64,000 nucleotides of DNA from Botryococcus braunii. Taxonomy: Eukaryota > Chlorophyta > Trebouxiophyceae. Both the position numbers and the translations under genes were made by a program. The DNA is taken from contig KV908509.1 of assembly GCA_002005505.1 (NCBI GenBank), positions 143,740 through 207,739 on the forward strand. The letters are read 5' to 3'. Every line of letters begins with the position of its first letter. The first letter of the stretch is position 1. Under the pieces are notes generated by a model, which saw only the letters and a program-made list of their open reading frames with translations, did no database searches and was not told the origin of the DNA. Positions 24,193 through 35,489 of the stretch are shown here, in pieces.

Positions 24193-24880
24193 TATATATG
24201 TTCTCATGTCAGTCTTGCCCTGTGAAAGACTCAGCAGCTGTTCCAAGTGCCTCTTATGCAGTTCCACAGGCCTGAAAGCAGCTGTCAGAGCAACCACAAA
24301 ATCACCCCATCCCCCAAAAGCAGGTAAACTCCCTGAGGCAATCAAGTTGAACTGCCCTGTCCACCAGTCAAGAGCCTTTCCCCTCAGAAACATTGTTGCC
24401 ACTTTGACAGAACGAGCAGACTTCAGATCTACATCGTGCTCTCAAGTACATTTCAGTCTGCATTATCCAGGGATCCAACTTCATCGGATCTCCTTCAAAC
24501 ATAGCTGGGTTAGGAAACTTGAGCGAGGGCCTCCCTGAACCGGACGAGGCTGTAGCCGATGCCTGAACGACCGTTGGCACGGGCTGCGTCACGACGACAG
24601 GTGCAGGTTGAGCCAGAGCAAGCTGGATCACTCTTTCAAGTCCATCAATAATGTTTTGAGTAGTTGTAGGTGTAGGTGCAAGCAATGGAACACCAGATCC
24701 GGCACCAACGGCTCCTTCGGGAAGAGCCCCGATGTCTACCAAGTGCCTAATCATAAGAGCAGGATCTACAGCTGATAGGTCTACATCATCTTCATCATGA
24801 AGCTCTAACGCTGGATCAGGCTTTGCAGAGGCAGGACTAGGAGCACGGGCTCTCGACCCTGAACGCGTATGCCGCGACAT
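24193..24880 (-). pseudogene. Element B Gag N-terminal part
   Basis: ATG 24880 opens a frame with an Arg/Ser-rich start (MSRHTRSGSRARAPSP), an acidic segment and a Pro/Val-rich stretch, then capsid with KFPNPAMFEGDP and, after a frameshift near 24430, FLRGKALDWWTGQFNL. These are typical of gypsy Gag (F-x-G-x2 start and a Trp pair in the capsid). The frame runs into element D at 24192 and continues at 17794. The leader between primer site and ATG is about 60 bases. Confidence 0.9.
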
Positions 24881-24939
24881 CACGAATCACGAGAGGAAAG
24901 AAAACGCACCACGAACAAACGATAAGGAACTAATCCTTA

Positions 24940-24951
24940 TCACCGATACCA
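24940..24951 (-). promoter_or_regulatory. Element B primer-binding site
   Basis: The minus strand reads TGGTATCGGTGA, two bases after the 5' LTR. Confidence 0.88.
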
Positions 24952-24953
24952 CT

Positions 24954-25213
24954 TGTAAGTATAGGTCAGCGGATGAGGTTTGTCAAACAAAGAGGCAGTT
25001 CGTGGTGAGCACGGAAAGAGTGTTACATGATTGATTCGCAAGCCCACTCTTAAACCCAAGGTGGGTTGAACTATGGTGTACTGCCTCAGATGCGTAGTCG
25101 GGCAACCGAGCGAACTTCCTGAGCGAGGTTGTACTGCGAACCCAGATCACATGGCAAGTCAAAGAGCAATGCCAAGGACCACACTAGAGCATTATACCCT
25201 AGGAAATGCTACA
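24954..25213 (-). repeat. Element B 5' LTR
   Basis: 260 bp, TG...CA ends, nine differences from 6110-6369. Confidence 0.95.
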
Positions 25214-27476
<2,263 letters not shown>

Positions 27477-27958
27477 TGTTATAATAGTGACAGAACATTT
27501 TGGTGCCTTTCCCTCAGAAGAGTAATAGTGGCCAGATCAGCTTCAATGAATAATCGGTGGCAGAACCTGGGAGTTTTGCCAGAACTCATCTAGACCAGTT
27601 ATACGTTGATTAGGAAGGATGAGGTAATCAGACACGGTTTGCTAGAAAGGATTTATGACACCGGCGTGCAAGGACGAGGCACTTGATTGGGACATTAAAG
27701 GCACTTCGGGTGCTTATCTCTTGACTGTTGCCTATCAAGTCCTCATTCACATTCGGTCACTGCTTGTTCTCCTACACACAACAAGAGTACCGACGAGCTA
27801 ATCACCCTTCGTGCCCGGGTCATACAGGTAACCTGACGTTACGAGCCTGAAGCCTCATTGACAATGGATTAGGAAAGGTCTAGGTAATATTATTAAGTTG
27901 GTGCTAATGTTTTTCTCATTGATACACTGATAATGCAGACTATCGGTAGTTACGTAGA
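27477..27958 (+). repeat. Element H 5' LTR, first part
   Basis: 482 bp, starting TGTTATAATAG. It is interrupted by E at GTAGA and continues at 35200. Confidence 0.95.
27681..27828 (+). repeat. H-LTR internal module, copy 1
   Basis: 148 bp, ACTTGATTGG...CATACAGG. The second copy is 35252-35399 here, and both occur again in the 3' LTR (55981-56128 and about 56311-56458). ACTTGAT and ATCAAGT could pair and enclose a GCAC/GTGC hairpin. This copy is followed by TAACC, giving CAG|GTAACC. Confidence 0.92.
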
Positions 27959-28191
27959 TGTTGAATGAATTGGTCAATACTGTACTTAGTGACATCCCCT
28001 GTCACATGCCATCAACAGCAGTGTAAACTATAGCCGTTATAGCCCTTTATGAACGGTATAGATCATACTCGTACCTCAATGACATAACACGTGACTTGTA
28101 CGATATGCGTTCTCAATAGACATTACGTATGGTAGTACTTTAGGATCCCTGCAGTCCGAGCCATCCCTGGGCAGCCCAGGAACGGCTCGGT

Positions 28192-28331
28192 ACTTGTCCG
28201 AAGCATGTTGGTATCCTTGACCAACCTCTACTGTTGGAGAGTGCTGTGTGCTGTTCCTGGAAACGTTGTAGCGTGGACGGTTTTTCCCACAGGCTACGAA
28301 GTGACGCTGCCGTCGTGCCATCACTGCAGGT
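28192..28331 (+). repeat. E-LTR internal module, copy 1
   Basis: 140 bp, ACTTGTCCGAAG...CACTGCAGGT, identical by eye to 28674-28813. It contains stems TTGGT/ACCAA and CCAAC/GTTGG. It is followed by GTGTTT, giving CAG|GTGTGT. Confidence 0.94.
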
Positions 28332-28673
28332 GTGTTTAGGATTCTCAAAGCCGTTCCAGATATGATTGTGCTCAAACATTCAGACCAGTTAGATATTACT
28401 GCTGTGTGCATTGATGAGAGTGCATGACGAGAGCGCACTGAATGTTTGACCTCATTGAGACTTATGTTGACGTCCACCGTTGTGGCGGTAAGATAGTTTC
28501 ACTGTACAAACATCACAAAGAGACCTTGCTGAGTTACTGATGAACTATTATTGTATTCTAGTGACGTAAAGTAGACATCGCAAGGCCTCTTTGGTGCTGA
28601 ACTCTGCTATCAGGCAAGGCGTAGTGTTACGTGGTCTTTAGCAAGAGTGAGAGCAGTTAAGATCATTTGTAAG

Positions 28674-28813
28674 ACTTGTCCGAAGCATGTTGGTATCCTT
28701 GACCAACCTCTACTGTTGGAGAGTGCTGTGTGCTGTTCCTGGAAACGTTGTAGCGTGGACGGTTTTTCCCACAGGCTACGAAGTGACGCTGCCGTCGTGC
28801 CATCACTGCAGGT
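28674..28813 (+). repeat. E-LTR internal module, copy 2
   Basis: Second direct copy, 342 bp after the first and 24 bases before the LTR end. It is followed by GACGCCG. Confidence 0.94.
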
Positions 28814-28837
28814 GACGCCGCAAGCAGAAATGCTTGA

Positions 28838-28850
28838 GGTTATGGGCCCA
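28838..28850 (+). promoter_or_regulatory. Element E primer-binding site (half-tRNA type)
   Basis: GGTTATGGGCCCA begins immediately at the LTR end. It is complementary to the anticodon stem-loop (GGGCCCAUAACC) of eukaryotic initiator tRNA-Met, the arrangement known for Drosophila copia. Confidence 0.88.
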
Positions 28851-29145
28851 CGCTTTCCAAGCTGAGCTTGCAGTGACGCACGACAGATTTCCAGGGAGAA
28901 AAGGGGTTTCGGACCCCGCTTCGAGACTGCGAGCTTCACTGACGAGTGAGGTCTGGCCGTTCAAACATATCGAGCTAGTCACGTAAAATTATTCCTTCTG
29001 TAGTGCTGGAAGGAATTGTTGTACAGTAGCAACTGGGCTGGGAAAGCAGAAGTACTTCTGGGACTGATCAACTCAGTGTCAGAGCTAGGAAGAAGTGCTT
29101 CCAGGGGAAGTCATTTAAGGCTTGGAGTGAAGAACTGGCTTGATC
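28851..29145 (+). other. Element E leader
   Basis: About 295 bp between primer site and gag ATG. The first bases (ACG..TTCC..GCTGAG) are shared with F and H. No open leader ORF like that of H is evident. Confidence 0.6.
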
Positions 29146-32100
29146 ATGAAAACTAGAAGCAGACAAGTGATCATGAAAACGAGAAGTAAGCGCACTGCAA
29201 CGGAGTCTGGATCAGCTGGGTCTGGCTCCTCCATCAGTGCATCACCCAGCCAGCCAGCAAACTCCACTGCGCAGAGTGGAGAGATGTGCATCGCAATGAC
29301 GAAAACCGGTGGCGTCGTCACCACGAATGTCAAATGTCCAGTGACTCTGGACAGAGAGGGAGTGGAATTTCCACTCTGGGATCTGGCATATGTGGCAGCC
29401 TGTGGCCTCAAAAGGTGCAAGGCAGCCATTGAAGCTCCAATGCCAGACACAGAGGAGAATGCAGCAGCGCTCCTAATGCTGATTGAGAGCGTCCCCAAGG
29501 CGTGGGGTGCCAAGCTGGCTGCAATGCAAGTGGCAGCCAATGCCTACCAGTGGGTTCGAGAGCGTTTTACTGGAGGGGCAGACCAGGAGGTAACAGCACG
29601 CTGGCTGGAGCTCCTACACACCAGCATGGGAGAGACAGAAACGTTGGAGGACTACTACAACAGGAAGGTGGCACTCTTCCATGCACTCAAGCGAAATGGG
29701 CACTCCATCATGGAGAGAGAAGCCAAGCTGGCAATCATCAAGGGCCTGCCAGAGGAAGCGAAGGAGACTGGGATGTTCTCCTCATCTGCTGGGAAGGATC
29801 TGGAGGGACTGTGGGAGATCATCTCCACCACAGCCAAGGGACTGGGCTTCAACGACCAGGTCCCCAGAGTCACCCCTGTGGCCAGGGCAGCCATCACACC
29901 AGCCTACTCCACCACACCAGGGACTGCAAGCCCACAGGAGACCCAAGCTGGAGGCCAGGGGGGCCAAGCTTCATCGACCAAGGTGGAGGGACGGGACCGG
30001 CGTGACAACAGGCGCTGCCGCTACTGCAACAAGCTAGGCCATTTTGAGAGGAACTGCCTCAAGAAGGAGGCGGACGAGAAGATGCAACAGAACCTGCAGC
30101 AAGTCATGGCTGCAATGGCCAATCTGCTTCCGCAATTCCAAAATCAAGCGTCGGCTGCAGTGGCTCGACCTCCGGAGGGCAGCGGGAACGGCAACAACTT
30201 TTTCCCCGGGGGATATCCACCACCCTCTGGTATGTCTGCCATGATTTCTCTGAATGTCTTAACACCAACACGCGTCATGCCAGAAGCGAGAAGTTTTCTG
30301 GTGGACAGTGGAGCCACCATCCACCTAGTCAATGATCTGTCCCTGCTACATTCCCCCACCCTGCACAGAAATCCCATTCCTTTGCATATGGCTACGTCAG
30401 ATGCCACGGGACAGATAATTGCAACTGGTTCCCTGTGCTTGAGCAGTGCAGAACAGCAACCCCTGTGGCTTCACAATGTGCATTGTGTTCCTTCAGCTAC
30501 AGCTAATCTGATTTCAGTGACAGCTGCTATACGTGATGGGGCTAGTTTTGTGACAGACAGTGTGGGAAGTTACACTGGTATGCGTGGCGCTCAAAACTGG
30601 TCTTGTTCAGTTGCACAGAGAAATGGCCTGTATTTCTTGCAGAAGGTCAGTCCAGTCAGAAACCCTGTCTCTGTGTTTGTTAACACAGCCAGAGCACCAG
30701 TCGCTCATGATTGCAGATTGAGAGCACTGTGGCACAGTAGACTGGGGCACCCAGGGGAGGTTAATATGAGGCGACTGCAGTCTGAAGATTTGGTCCTGGG
30801 CATCCCTGTATCTCTCTCCCCTTGCGCAAACTGTCACTCTTCGTGTGAAGCGTGCATTCAAGGAAAGCACAGTCGTCCCCCTTTTGGAACCAGTTCCAGA
30901 GCAGCCACTGAGCCCCTTGAGAGAATTCATTTGGACACAGTTGGCCCCATCTCCCCTACAGCTATTACTGGGGAGCGCTTCTTTGTCACGATTGTGGATG
31001 AGGCTACGCACTACGTCATAGCCCTGGCAGTAAAAACCAAGGATGCAATCAGCAGTGCAGTCAGAGACCTCCTGATTTTTTGGCAGAGGCAGTTGAACCG
31101 CTCTGTTAAGTGCATTCGTACTGACAGGGGGACAGAATTCCTCAACAGTACATTGAAGGGTTTCTGTACGCAGGAGGGAATTAAATTTGAGACCTCTGCA
31201 GCATACACGCCTCAGCAAAATGGCGTTGCTGAACGGATGAACCGAACAATCAAGGAGAAGGCCAGAACACTCATGTTGCATGCAGCTGCCAAACAGTCAC
31301 TCTGGAAGGAAGCAGTGGAGACAGCCTGCATCCTGTACAATATGGGACCTGTGACTGGACGTGACAAGACGCCTTATGAAGCCTTCCATGGGGTAAAGCC
31401 CGATGTATCCCTGCTCAGGACTTTTGGCTGTCTAGCACATGTGCACATACCTGATCACCAAAGGGGAGTGTTTGAGTCTAAGACCTCCCCTGGTCTCTTC
31501 ACAGGGTATTCCAGTGTGTCAAAGGCATATAGAATTTATATGGGAAACGGGATTTGGAAAGAAAGCAGAGATGTTACCTTTCTGGAGCACTTAAGGGGCG
31601 CAGACAGAGTGGGGCTTAGCACCATGTCTCCTGTGAGTCCAAATGCAGTCCAGCAGCCCTTTGCCTTGCCTTTTGTACAACAGGAGGGCCAGCAGTCCTT
31701 GGGTCAGTTGTCTTTTTGGGACTCAGATGATCCTGAGCCTCTCTGCAACCGAGAGGTCAACGTGCAGCAGTCCGGACCTGACTCCCCCTGTGCAACCACC
31801 CCCTGTGCAACTACCCCATGTGCAATCAACCCCTGTGAGAATTCTGAGACTACAAGTGTCAACGTGGACGGGGAGCCCACTTCCTCGGAGCTGAGCCATA
31901 CGCAGTCCGGCCACAGCTGGTCCGTACTCGGACACATGGAGAACCTGGCGCGAGGAGGCGAGGAGACCAAGTCACACATGCAACGTTTGAATAATGTGCA
32001 AGAATGTGTTCGAATGGAAGTTGGGGCCATGGGTGTCCGAGGGCAAGACGGGCTGACCCGGCAGCAACGGTATGATCAGAGAGTAGCAGCACGTGAGACT

Positions 32101-34290
32101 GCAGCTGAGGTCACTGTGGAACATGATGGAGATGTGAGTGATGGAGAGAATAGGAGAATGTCAGAGGCCATTTGCCCAGGGGAAGCAACGGAAGCTCAGC
32201 CTAATGGACAGGACTTGGCCAGGCTGGAGGGCATGTCTGATCATGTAAGCGCTGAGAGTGAGGCAAGAGAGGTCAGTTTGGAGATTTCCAATCAGACACT
32301 TGATGGACAAAGGGAGTCTTCAGATGGCCAGGCTCTGCGTGCTTGTGAGGGACACACTGGGGAGTCACAGGTGTGTTGTGAGAGTACAAGCGTGGATGAG
32401 AGAGACACCACTGCAGGGTGTCGCACAGTGCCAGATTATGCTGCGCCTTTGAGTGATGAGTGCGTTTGGGACATGACGAGTGATGTAAGACCCAGATTGA
32501 GTGGAGCAGCATGTGAATCCTCCAAGGAGAGAAAGCTGCAGACACCTCCAGAGTGGGAGAGAGTCAGAGAGGTGTGTAACGCAGTAACCTCGAGCGAAAG
32601 AGTAGTGGAAGCACGTGCGTGTGAGCCTAGAGAGGATAGCCATGTTGTGCATGATCACAATCTGAATCCTGTAAAGGGTAAGATACCTGGGGTGAGGTGG
32701 TCCAAGGTGCCAATCCCTGGAAACCTCAGGGAGGCGCAAAGATCCCCTCAGTGGGAATTCTGGCGCCAGGCAATGCAAGAGGAGCAAGATTCTCTTGATG
32801 CGCACGAGGTGATGGAGTACGTTGAGAGACCCAGGGGACACAAGGTGATCCCTGTGCATTGGATCTTCTCTGTGAAGACTGATGCACATGGGAACGTGTT
32901 GAGATTTAAGGCTCGGCTTGTAGCCCAGGGCTGTAGACAGATTCCTGGAGTTGATGTAGATGAGGTATTTGCACCTACCAGTAGCTATGGGTCCAGGAGG
33001 ACTTTGCTAGCAACTGCTGCAGCAAAGAACATGGAAATTCACCAGGTGGATATAAAGACCGCCTTTTTGAATGGTGAATTAGAGGAGGAGGTGTATGTGA
33101 CACAGCCTCCTGGATTTGATAATGGCAACCCCAACATTGTGTGCAGACTGCGTAAGGCCCTTTATGGCCTGAAGCAGGCTCCCAGGGCTTGGCACAAGAC
33201 CCTGAATGAGAAGCTGCTGAGTATGGGATATGAAGTGTGTAAGAGCGATGCGGGAGTTTACATAAAGAGACACGAGGATGGGGAGCTGTCATACATGCTT
33301 GTGTATGTTGATGATCTTTTGATTGTGGCAATGGGTGCGGAAGAGATAGAATGGGTGAAAAAGGAGCTGTTGGCAAGCTTCAAGATTCATGACCTTGGTG
33401 AAGTCAAGGACTTCTTGGGCTGCCAGATCCTGAGAGATAGAGAGAATCGGTGCTTATCACTGAGCTGCGTGCCTAAGATTGATGCACTGTGTGAGAAGTT
33501 TGGGGTGAGTGCTGAGTCACGTACAGTCGATACTCCCATGAGTAAAGACTTTGTGATGTCTGGGATGCCGCAGGTTACAGTGGGTGAGACCAGCTTTGGG
33601 TCTGGGACTCCACTGCCTCCCGGGCATAGATATTGTGAGCTTGTTGGGTCTCTGTTGTATATTGCTAATACAACTCGACCTGATATAGCTCAGGCTGTGG
33701 GTGTTCTGTCCCGTTACCGGAACGCTCCCACCACTGCCCACATGAATGAGGGCTTGAGGGTATTGAGGTATCTTCAGTCTACTCGAGAGTGTGTCTTAGT
33801 GCTGGGAGGGAAAGGGCCTGTGTTAGAAGGTCATGTTGATGCAGATTATGCTGGCGATATTGACAGCAGGCATTCTACCTCGGGATATGTGCTATCAGTG
33901 TTTGGCAGTGCTGTGGTCTGGGGTAGTAAGAAGCAACACTCAGTTGCTACCTCCACTGTGGAGGCAGAATTCATGGCAACCAGTCTGGCTATTAAGGAGC
34001 TTAACTGGCTGCGTGGGTTCATGGAGGAAATCGGAACTCCTCCTTGGTCAGTGAAGCTATACTGTGACAATCAGGGGTGCATTGCTAACCTGAAAAACCC
34101 ACTGTATAGCAAGTATACTAAGCACATTGCAGTGTGCTTCCACTTTGCACGTGAAGCTATTGCAAAGGGGCAGGTTACACTCTGCTATGTGGAGTCTGCA
34201 AGGAACAAGGCAGACATGCTGACAAAGCCTCTCGCTCGCCCTGCCTTCCAGATGCACAGGCGAGGGTTTGGACTTGTGAAGATGACATAG
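29146..34290 (+). CDS. Element E Gag-Pol polyprotein (copia type), intact
   Basis: A single frame of 1,714 residues from ATG 29146; an in-frame TTG lies just upstream, but the ATG is the sensible start. Order: copia-type Gag, CCHC knuckle (CRYCNKLGHFERNC, 291-304), protease with VDSGAT (D387), integrase zinc domain (LWHSRLGHP...CEACIQGKH), catalytic D597, D660 and E696 (35 residues between the last two), a long variable linker, reverse transcriptase with YVDD at 1387-1390, and RNase H with DADYAGD (D1565) and CDNQGC. All key residues are present. The linker holds a four-fold PCATT-like repeat (about 31786-31830). The protease-integrase-RT order defines Ty1/copia. No frameshift or stop was seen, in keeping with the identical LTRs. 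Confidence 0.97.
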   Translation: MKTRSRQVIMKTRSKRTATESGSAGSGSSISASPSQPANSTAQSGEMCIAMTKTGGVVTTNVKCPVTLDREGVEFPLWDLAYVAACGLKRCKAAIEAPMPDTEENAAALLMLIESVPKAWGAKLAAMQVAANAYQWVRERFTGGADQEVTARWLELLHTSMGETETLEDYYNRKVALFHALKRNGHSIMEREAKLAIIKGLPEEAKETGMFSSSAGKDLEGLWEIISTTAKGLGFNDQVPRVTPVARAAITPAYSTTPGTASPQETQAGGQGGQASSTKVEGRDRRDNRRCRYCNKLGHFERNCLKKEADEKMQQNLQQVMAAMANLLPQFQNQASAAVARPPEGSGNGNNFFPGGYPPPSGMSAMISLNVLTPTRVMPEARSFLVDSGATIHLVNDLSLLHSPTLHRNPIPLHMATSDATGQIIATGSLCLSSAEQQPLWLHNVHCVPSATANLISVTAAIRDGASFVTDSVGSYTGMRGAQNWSCSVAQRNGLYFLQKVSPVRNPVSVFVNTARAPVAHDCRLRALWHSRLGHPGEVNMRRLQSEDLVLGIPVSLSPCANCHSSCEACIQGKHSRPPFGTSSRAATEPLERIHLDTVGPISPTAITGERFFVTIVDEATHYVIALAVKTKDAISSAVRDLLIFWQRQLNRSVKCIRTDRGTEFLNSTLKGFCTQEGIKFETSAAYTPQQNGVAERMNRTIKEKARTLMLHAAAKQSLWKEAVETACILYNMGPVTGRDKTPYEAFHGVKPDVSLLRTFGCLAHVHIPDHQRGVFESKTSPGLFTGYSSVSKAYRIYMGNGIWKESRDVTFLEHLRGADRVGLSTMSPVSPNAVQQPFALPFVQQEGQQSLGQLSFWDSDDPEPLCNREVNVQQSGPDSPCATTPCATTPCAINPCENSETTSVNVDGEPTSSELSHTQSGHSWSVLGHMENLARGGEETKSHMQRLNNVQECVRMEVGAMGVRGQDGLTRQQRYDQRVAARETAAEVTVEHDGDVSDGENRRMSEAICPGEATEAQPNGQDLARLEGMSDHVSAESEAREVSLEISNQTLDGQRESSDGQALRACEGHTGESQVCCESTSVDERDTTAGCRTVPDYAAPLSDECVWDMTSDVRPRLSGAACESSKERKLQTPPEWERVREVCNAVTSSERVVEARACEPREDSHVVHDHNLNPVKGKIPGVRWSKVPIPGNLREAQRSPQWEFWRQAMQEEQDSLDAHEVMEYVERPRGHKVIPVHWIFSVKTDAHGNVLRFKARLVAQGCRQIPGVDVDEVFAPTSSYGSRRTLLATAAAKNMEIHQVDIKTAFLNGELEEEVYVTQPPGFDNGNPNIVCRLRKALYGLKQAPRAWHKTLNEKLLSMGYEVCKSDAGVYIKRHEDGELSYMLVYVDDLLIVAMGAEEIEWVKKELLASFKIHDLGEVKDFLGCQILRDRENRCLSLSCVPKIDALCEKFGVSAESRTVDTPMSKDFVMSGMPQVTVGETSFGSGTPLPPGHRYCELVGSLLYIANTTRPDIAQAVGVLSRYRNAPTTAHMNEGLRVLRYLQSTRECVLVLGGKGPVLEGHVDADYAGDIDSRHSTSGYVLSVFGSAVVWGSKKQHSVATSTVEAEFMATSLAIKELNWLRGFMEEIGTPPWSVKLYCDNQGCIANLKNPLYSKYTKHIAVCFHFAREAIAKGQVTLCYVESARNKADMLTKPLARPAFQMHRRGFGLVKMT

Positions 34291-34306
34291 GTGACAGGGT
34301 GCTGTC

Positions 34307-34315
34307 AAGGGGAAG
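34307..34315 (+). promoter_or_regulatory. Element E polypurine tract
   Basis: AAGGGGAAG directly before the 3' LTR. The identical nonamer is used in F and H. Confidence 0.88.
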
Positions 34316-35194
34316 TGTTGAATGAATTGGTCAATACTGTACTTAGTGACATCCCCTGTCACATGCCATCAACAGCAGTGTAAACTATAGCCGTTATAGC
34401 CCTTTATGAACGGTATAGATCATACTCGTACCTCAATGACATAACACGTGACTTGTACGATATGCGTTCTCAATAGACATTACGTATGGTAGTACTTTAG
34501 GATCCCTGCAGTCCGAGCCATCCCTGGGCAGCCCAGGAACGGCTCGGTACTTGTCCGAAGCATGTTGGTATCCTTGACCAACCTCTACTGTTGGAGAGTG
34601 CTGTGTGCTGTTCCTGGAAACGTTGTAGCGTGGACGGTTTTTCCCACAGGCTACGAAGTGACGCTGCCGTCGTGCCATCACTGCAGGTGTGTTTAGGATT
34701 CTCAAAGCCGTTCCAGATATGATTGTGCTCAAACATTCAGACCAGTTAGATATTACTGCTGTGTGCATTGATGAGAGTGCATGACGAGAGCGCACTGAAT
34801 GTTTGACCTCATTGAGACTTATGTTGACGTCCACCGTTGTGGCGGTAAGATAGTTTCACTGTACAAACATCACAAAGAGACCTTGCTGAGTTACTGATGA
34901 ACTATTATTGTATTCTAGTGACGTAAAGTAGACATCGCAAGGCCTCTTTGGTGCTGAACTCTGCTATCAGGCAAGGCGTAGTGTTACGTGGTCTTTAGCA
35001 AGAGTGAGAGCAGTTAAGATCATTTGTAAGACTTGTCCGAAGCATGTTGGTATCCTTGACCAACCTCTACTGTTGGAGAGTGCTGTGTGCTGTTCCTGGA
35101 AACGTTGTAGCGTGGACGGTTTTTCCCACAGGCTACGAAGTGACGCTGCCGTCGTGCCATCACTGCAGGTGACGCCGCAAGCAGAAATGCTTGA
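34316..35194 (+). repeat. Element E 3' LTR
   Basis: 879 bp, followed by the GTAGA target duplication, after which H's LTR resumes. Confidence 0.96.
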
Positions 35195-35199
35195 GTAGA

Positions 35200-35423
35200 T
35201 TAAGTAGTTTGAATTACGGAGCGATGAGAGAAAGCAAGTAGCATTGTAATGACTTGATTGGGACATTAAAGGCACTTCGGGTGCTTATCTCTTGACTGTT
35301 GCCTATCAAGTCCTCATTCACATTCGGTCACTGCTTGTTCTTCTACACACAACAAGAGTACCGACGAGCTAATCACCCTTCGTGCCCGGGTCATACAGGG
35401 AACGCCGAACACAGAAGTTTACA
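35200..35423 (+). repeat. Element H 5' LTR, second part
   Basis: 224 bp ending AGTTTACA. All three differences from the 3' LTR fall here (GAGCG/GAGTG, TTCGG/TTCAG, CTTCT/CTCCT). Confidence 0.95.
35252..35399 (+). repeat. H-LTR internal module, copy 2
   Basis: 148 bp, second copy, 24 bases before the LTR end. It is followed by GAACGCCG. Confidence 0.92.
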
Positions 35424-35436
35424 GGTTATGGGCCCA
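35424..35436 (+). promoter_or_regulatory. Element H primer-binding site (half-tRNA type)
   Basis: GGTTATGGGCCCA directly at the LTR end, as in E and F. Confidence 0.88.
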
Positions 35437-35489
35437 CGGCTTTTCTGCTGAGGCATGAAAAATGTATGACTTGGGCAAAGTAGTCTGCG

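Larger units (their letters stand above)
6110..25213 (-). mobile_element. Element B: degenerate Ty3/gypsy chromovirus carrying insertions C and D
   Basis: Two 260-bp LTRs (6110-6369 and 24954-25213) bound the element and differ at nine positions by eye, so this is the oldest complete element here. On the minus strand the order is LTR, primer site, gag, protease, reverse transcriptase, RNase H, integrase, chromodomain, polypurine tract and LTR. Removing C and D, each with one copy of its 5-bp target duplication, joins B's RNase H and gag frames exactly. The 5-bp flanks (CTTTC left, GATTC right) agree only in the last three bases, so a clean target duplication for B is not seen. Confidence 0.95.
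27959..28837 (+). repeat. Element E 5' LTR
   Basis: 879 bp, starting TGTTGAATG and ending ATGCTTGA, i.e. TG...GA termini, fixed by both LTRs and the target duplication. Confidence 0.96.
27959..35194 (+). mobile_element. Element E: intact, young Ty1/copia element
   Basis: 879-bp LTRs at 27959-28837 and 34316-35194 show no difference that I could find. The target duplication GTAGA is at 27954-27958 and 35195-35199. It has primer site, uninterrupted gag-pol and polypurine tract. It is inserted in the 5' LTR of H. By structure it is complete and potentially autonomous. Confidence 0.97.

Noticed and set aside
28076..28477. 133-codon minus-strand frame repeated at 34433-34834 and 63330-63731
   Set aside because: It lies entirely inside the E-family LTR, appears wherever the LTR does, and has no recognisable domain.
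28530..28560. CTGATGA resembling a hammerhead ribozyme core in the E LTR
   Set aside because: No stem followed by GAAA and no matching cleavage site could be found around it.
27681..28813. CRISPR-like or satellite array from the repeated LTR modules
   Set aside because: There are only two copies per LTR with long spacers, and all occurrences are accounted for by LTR copies of four elements.
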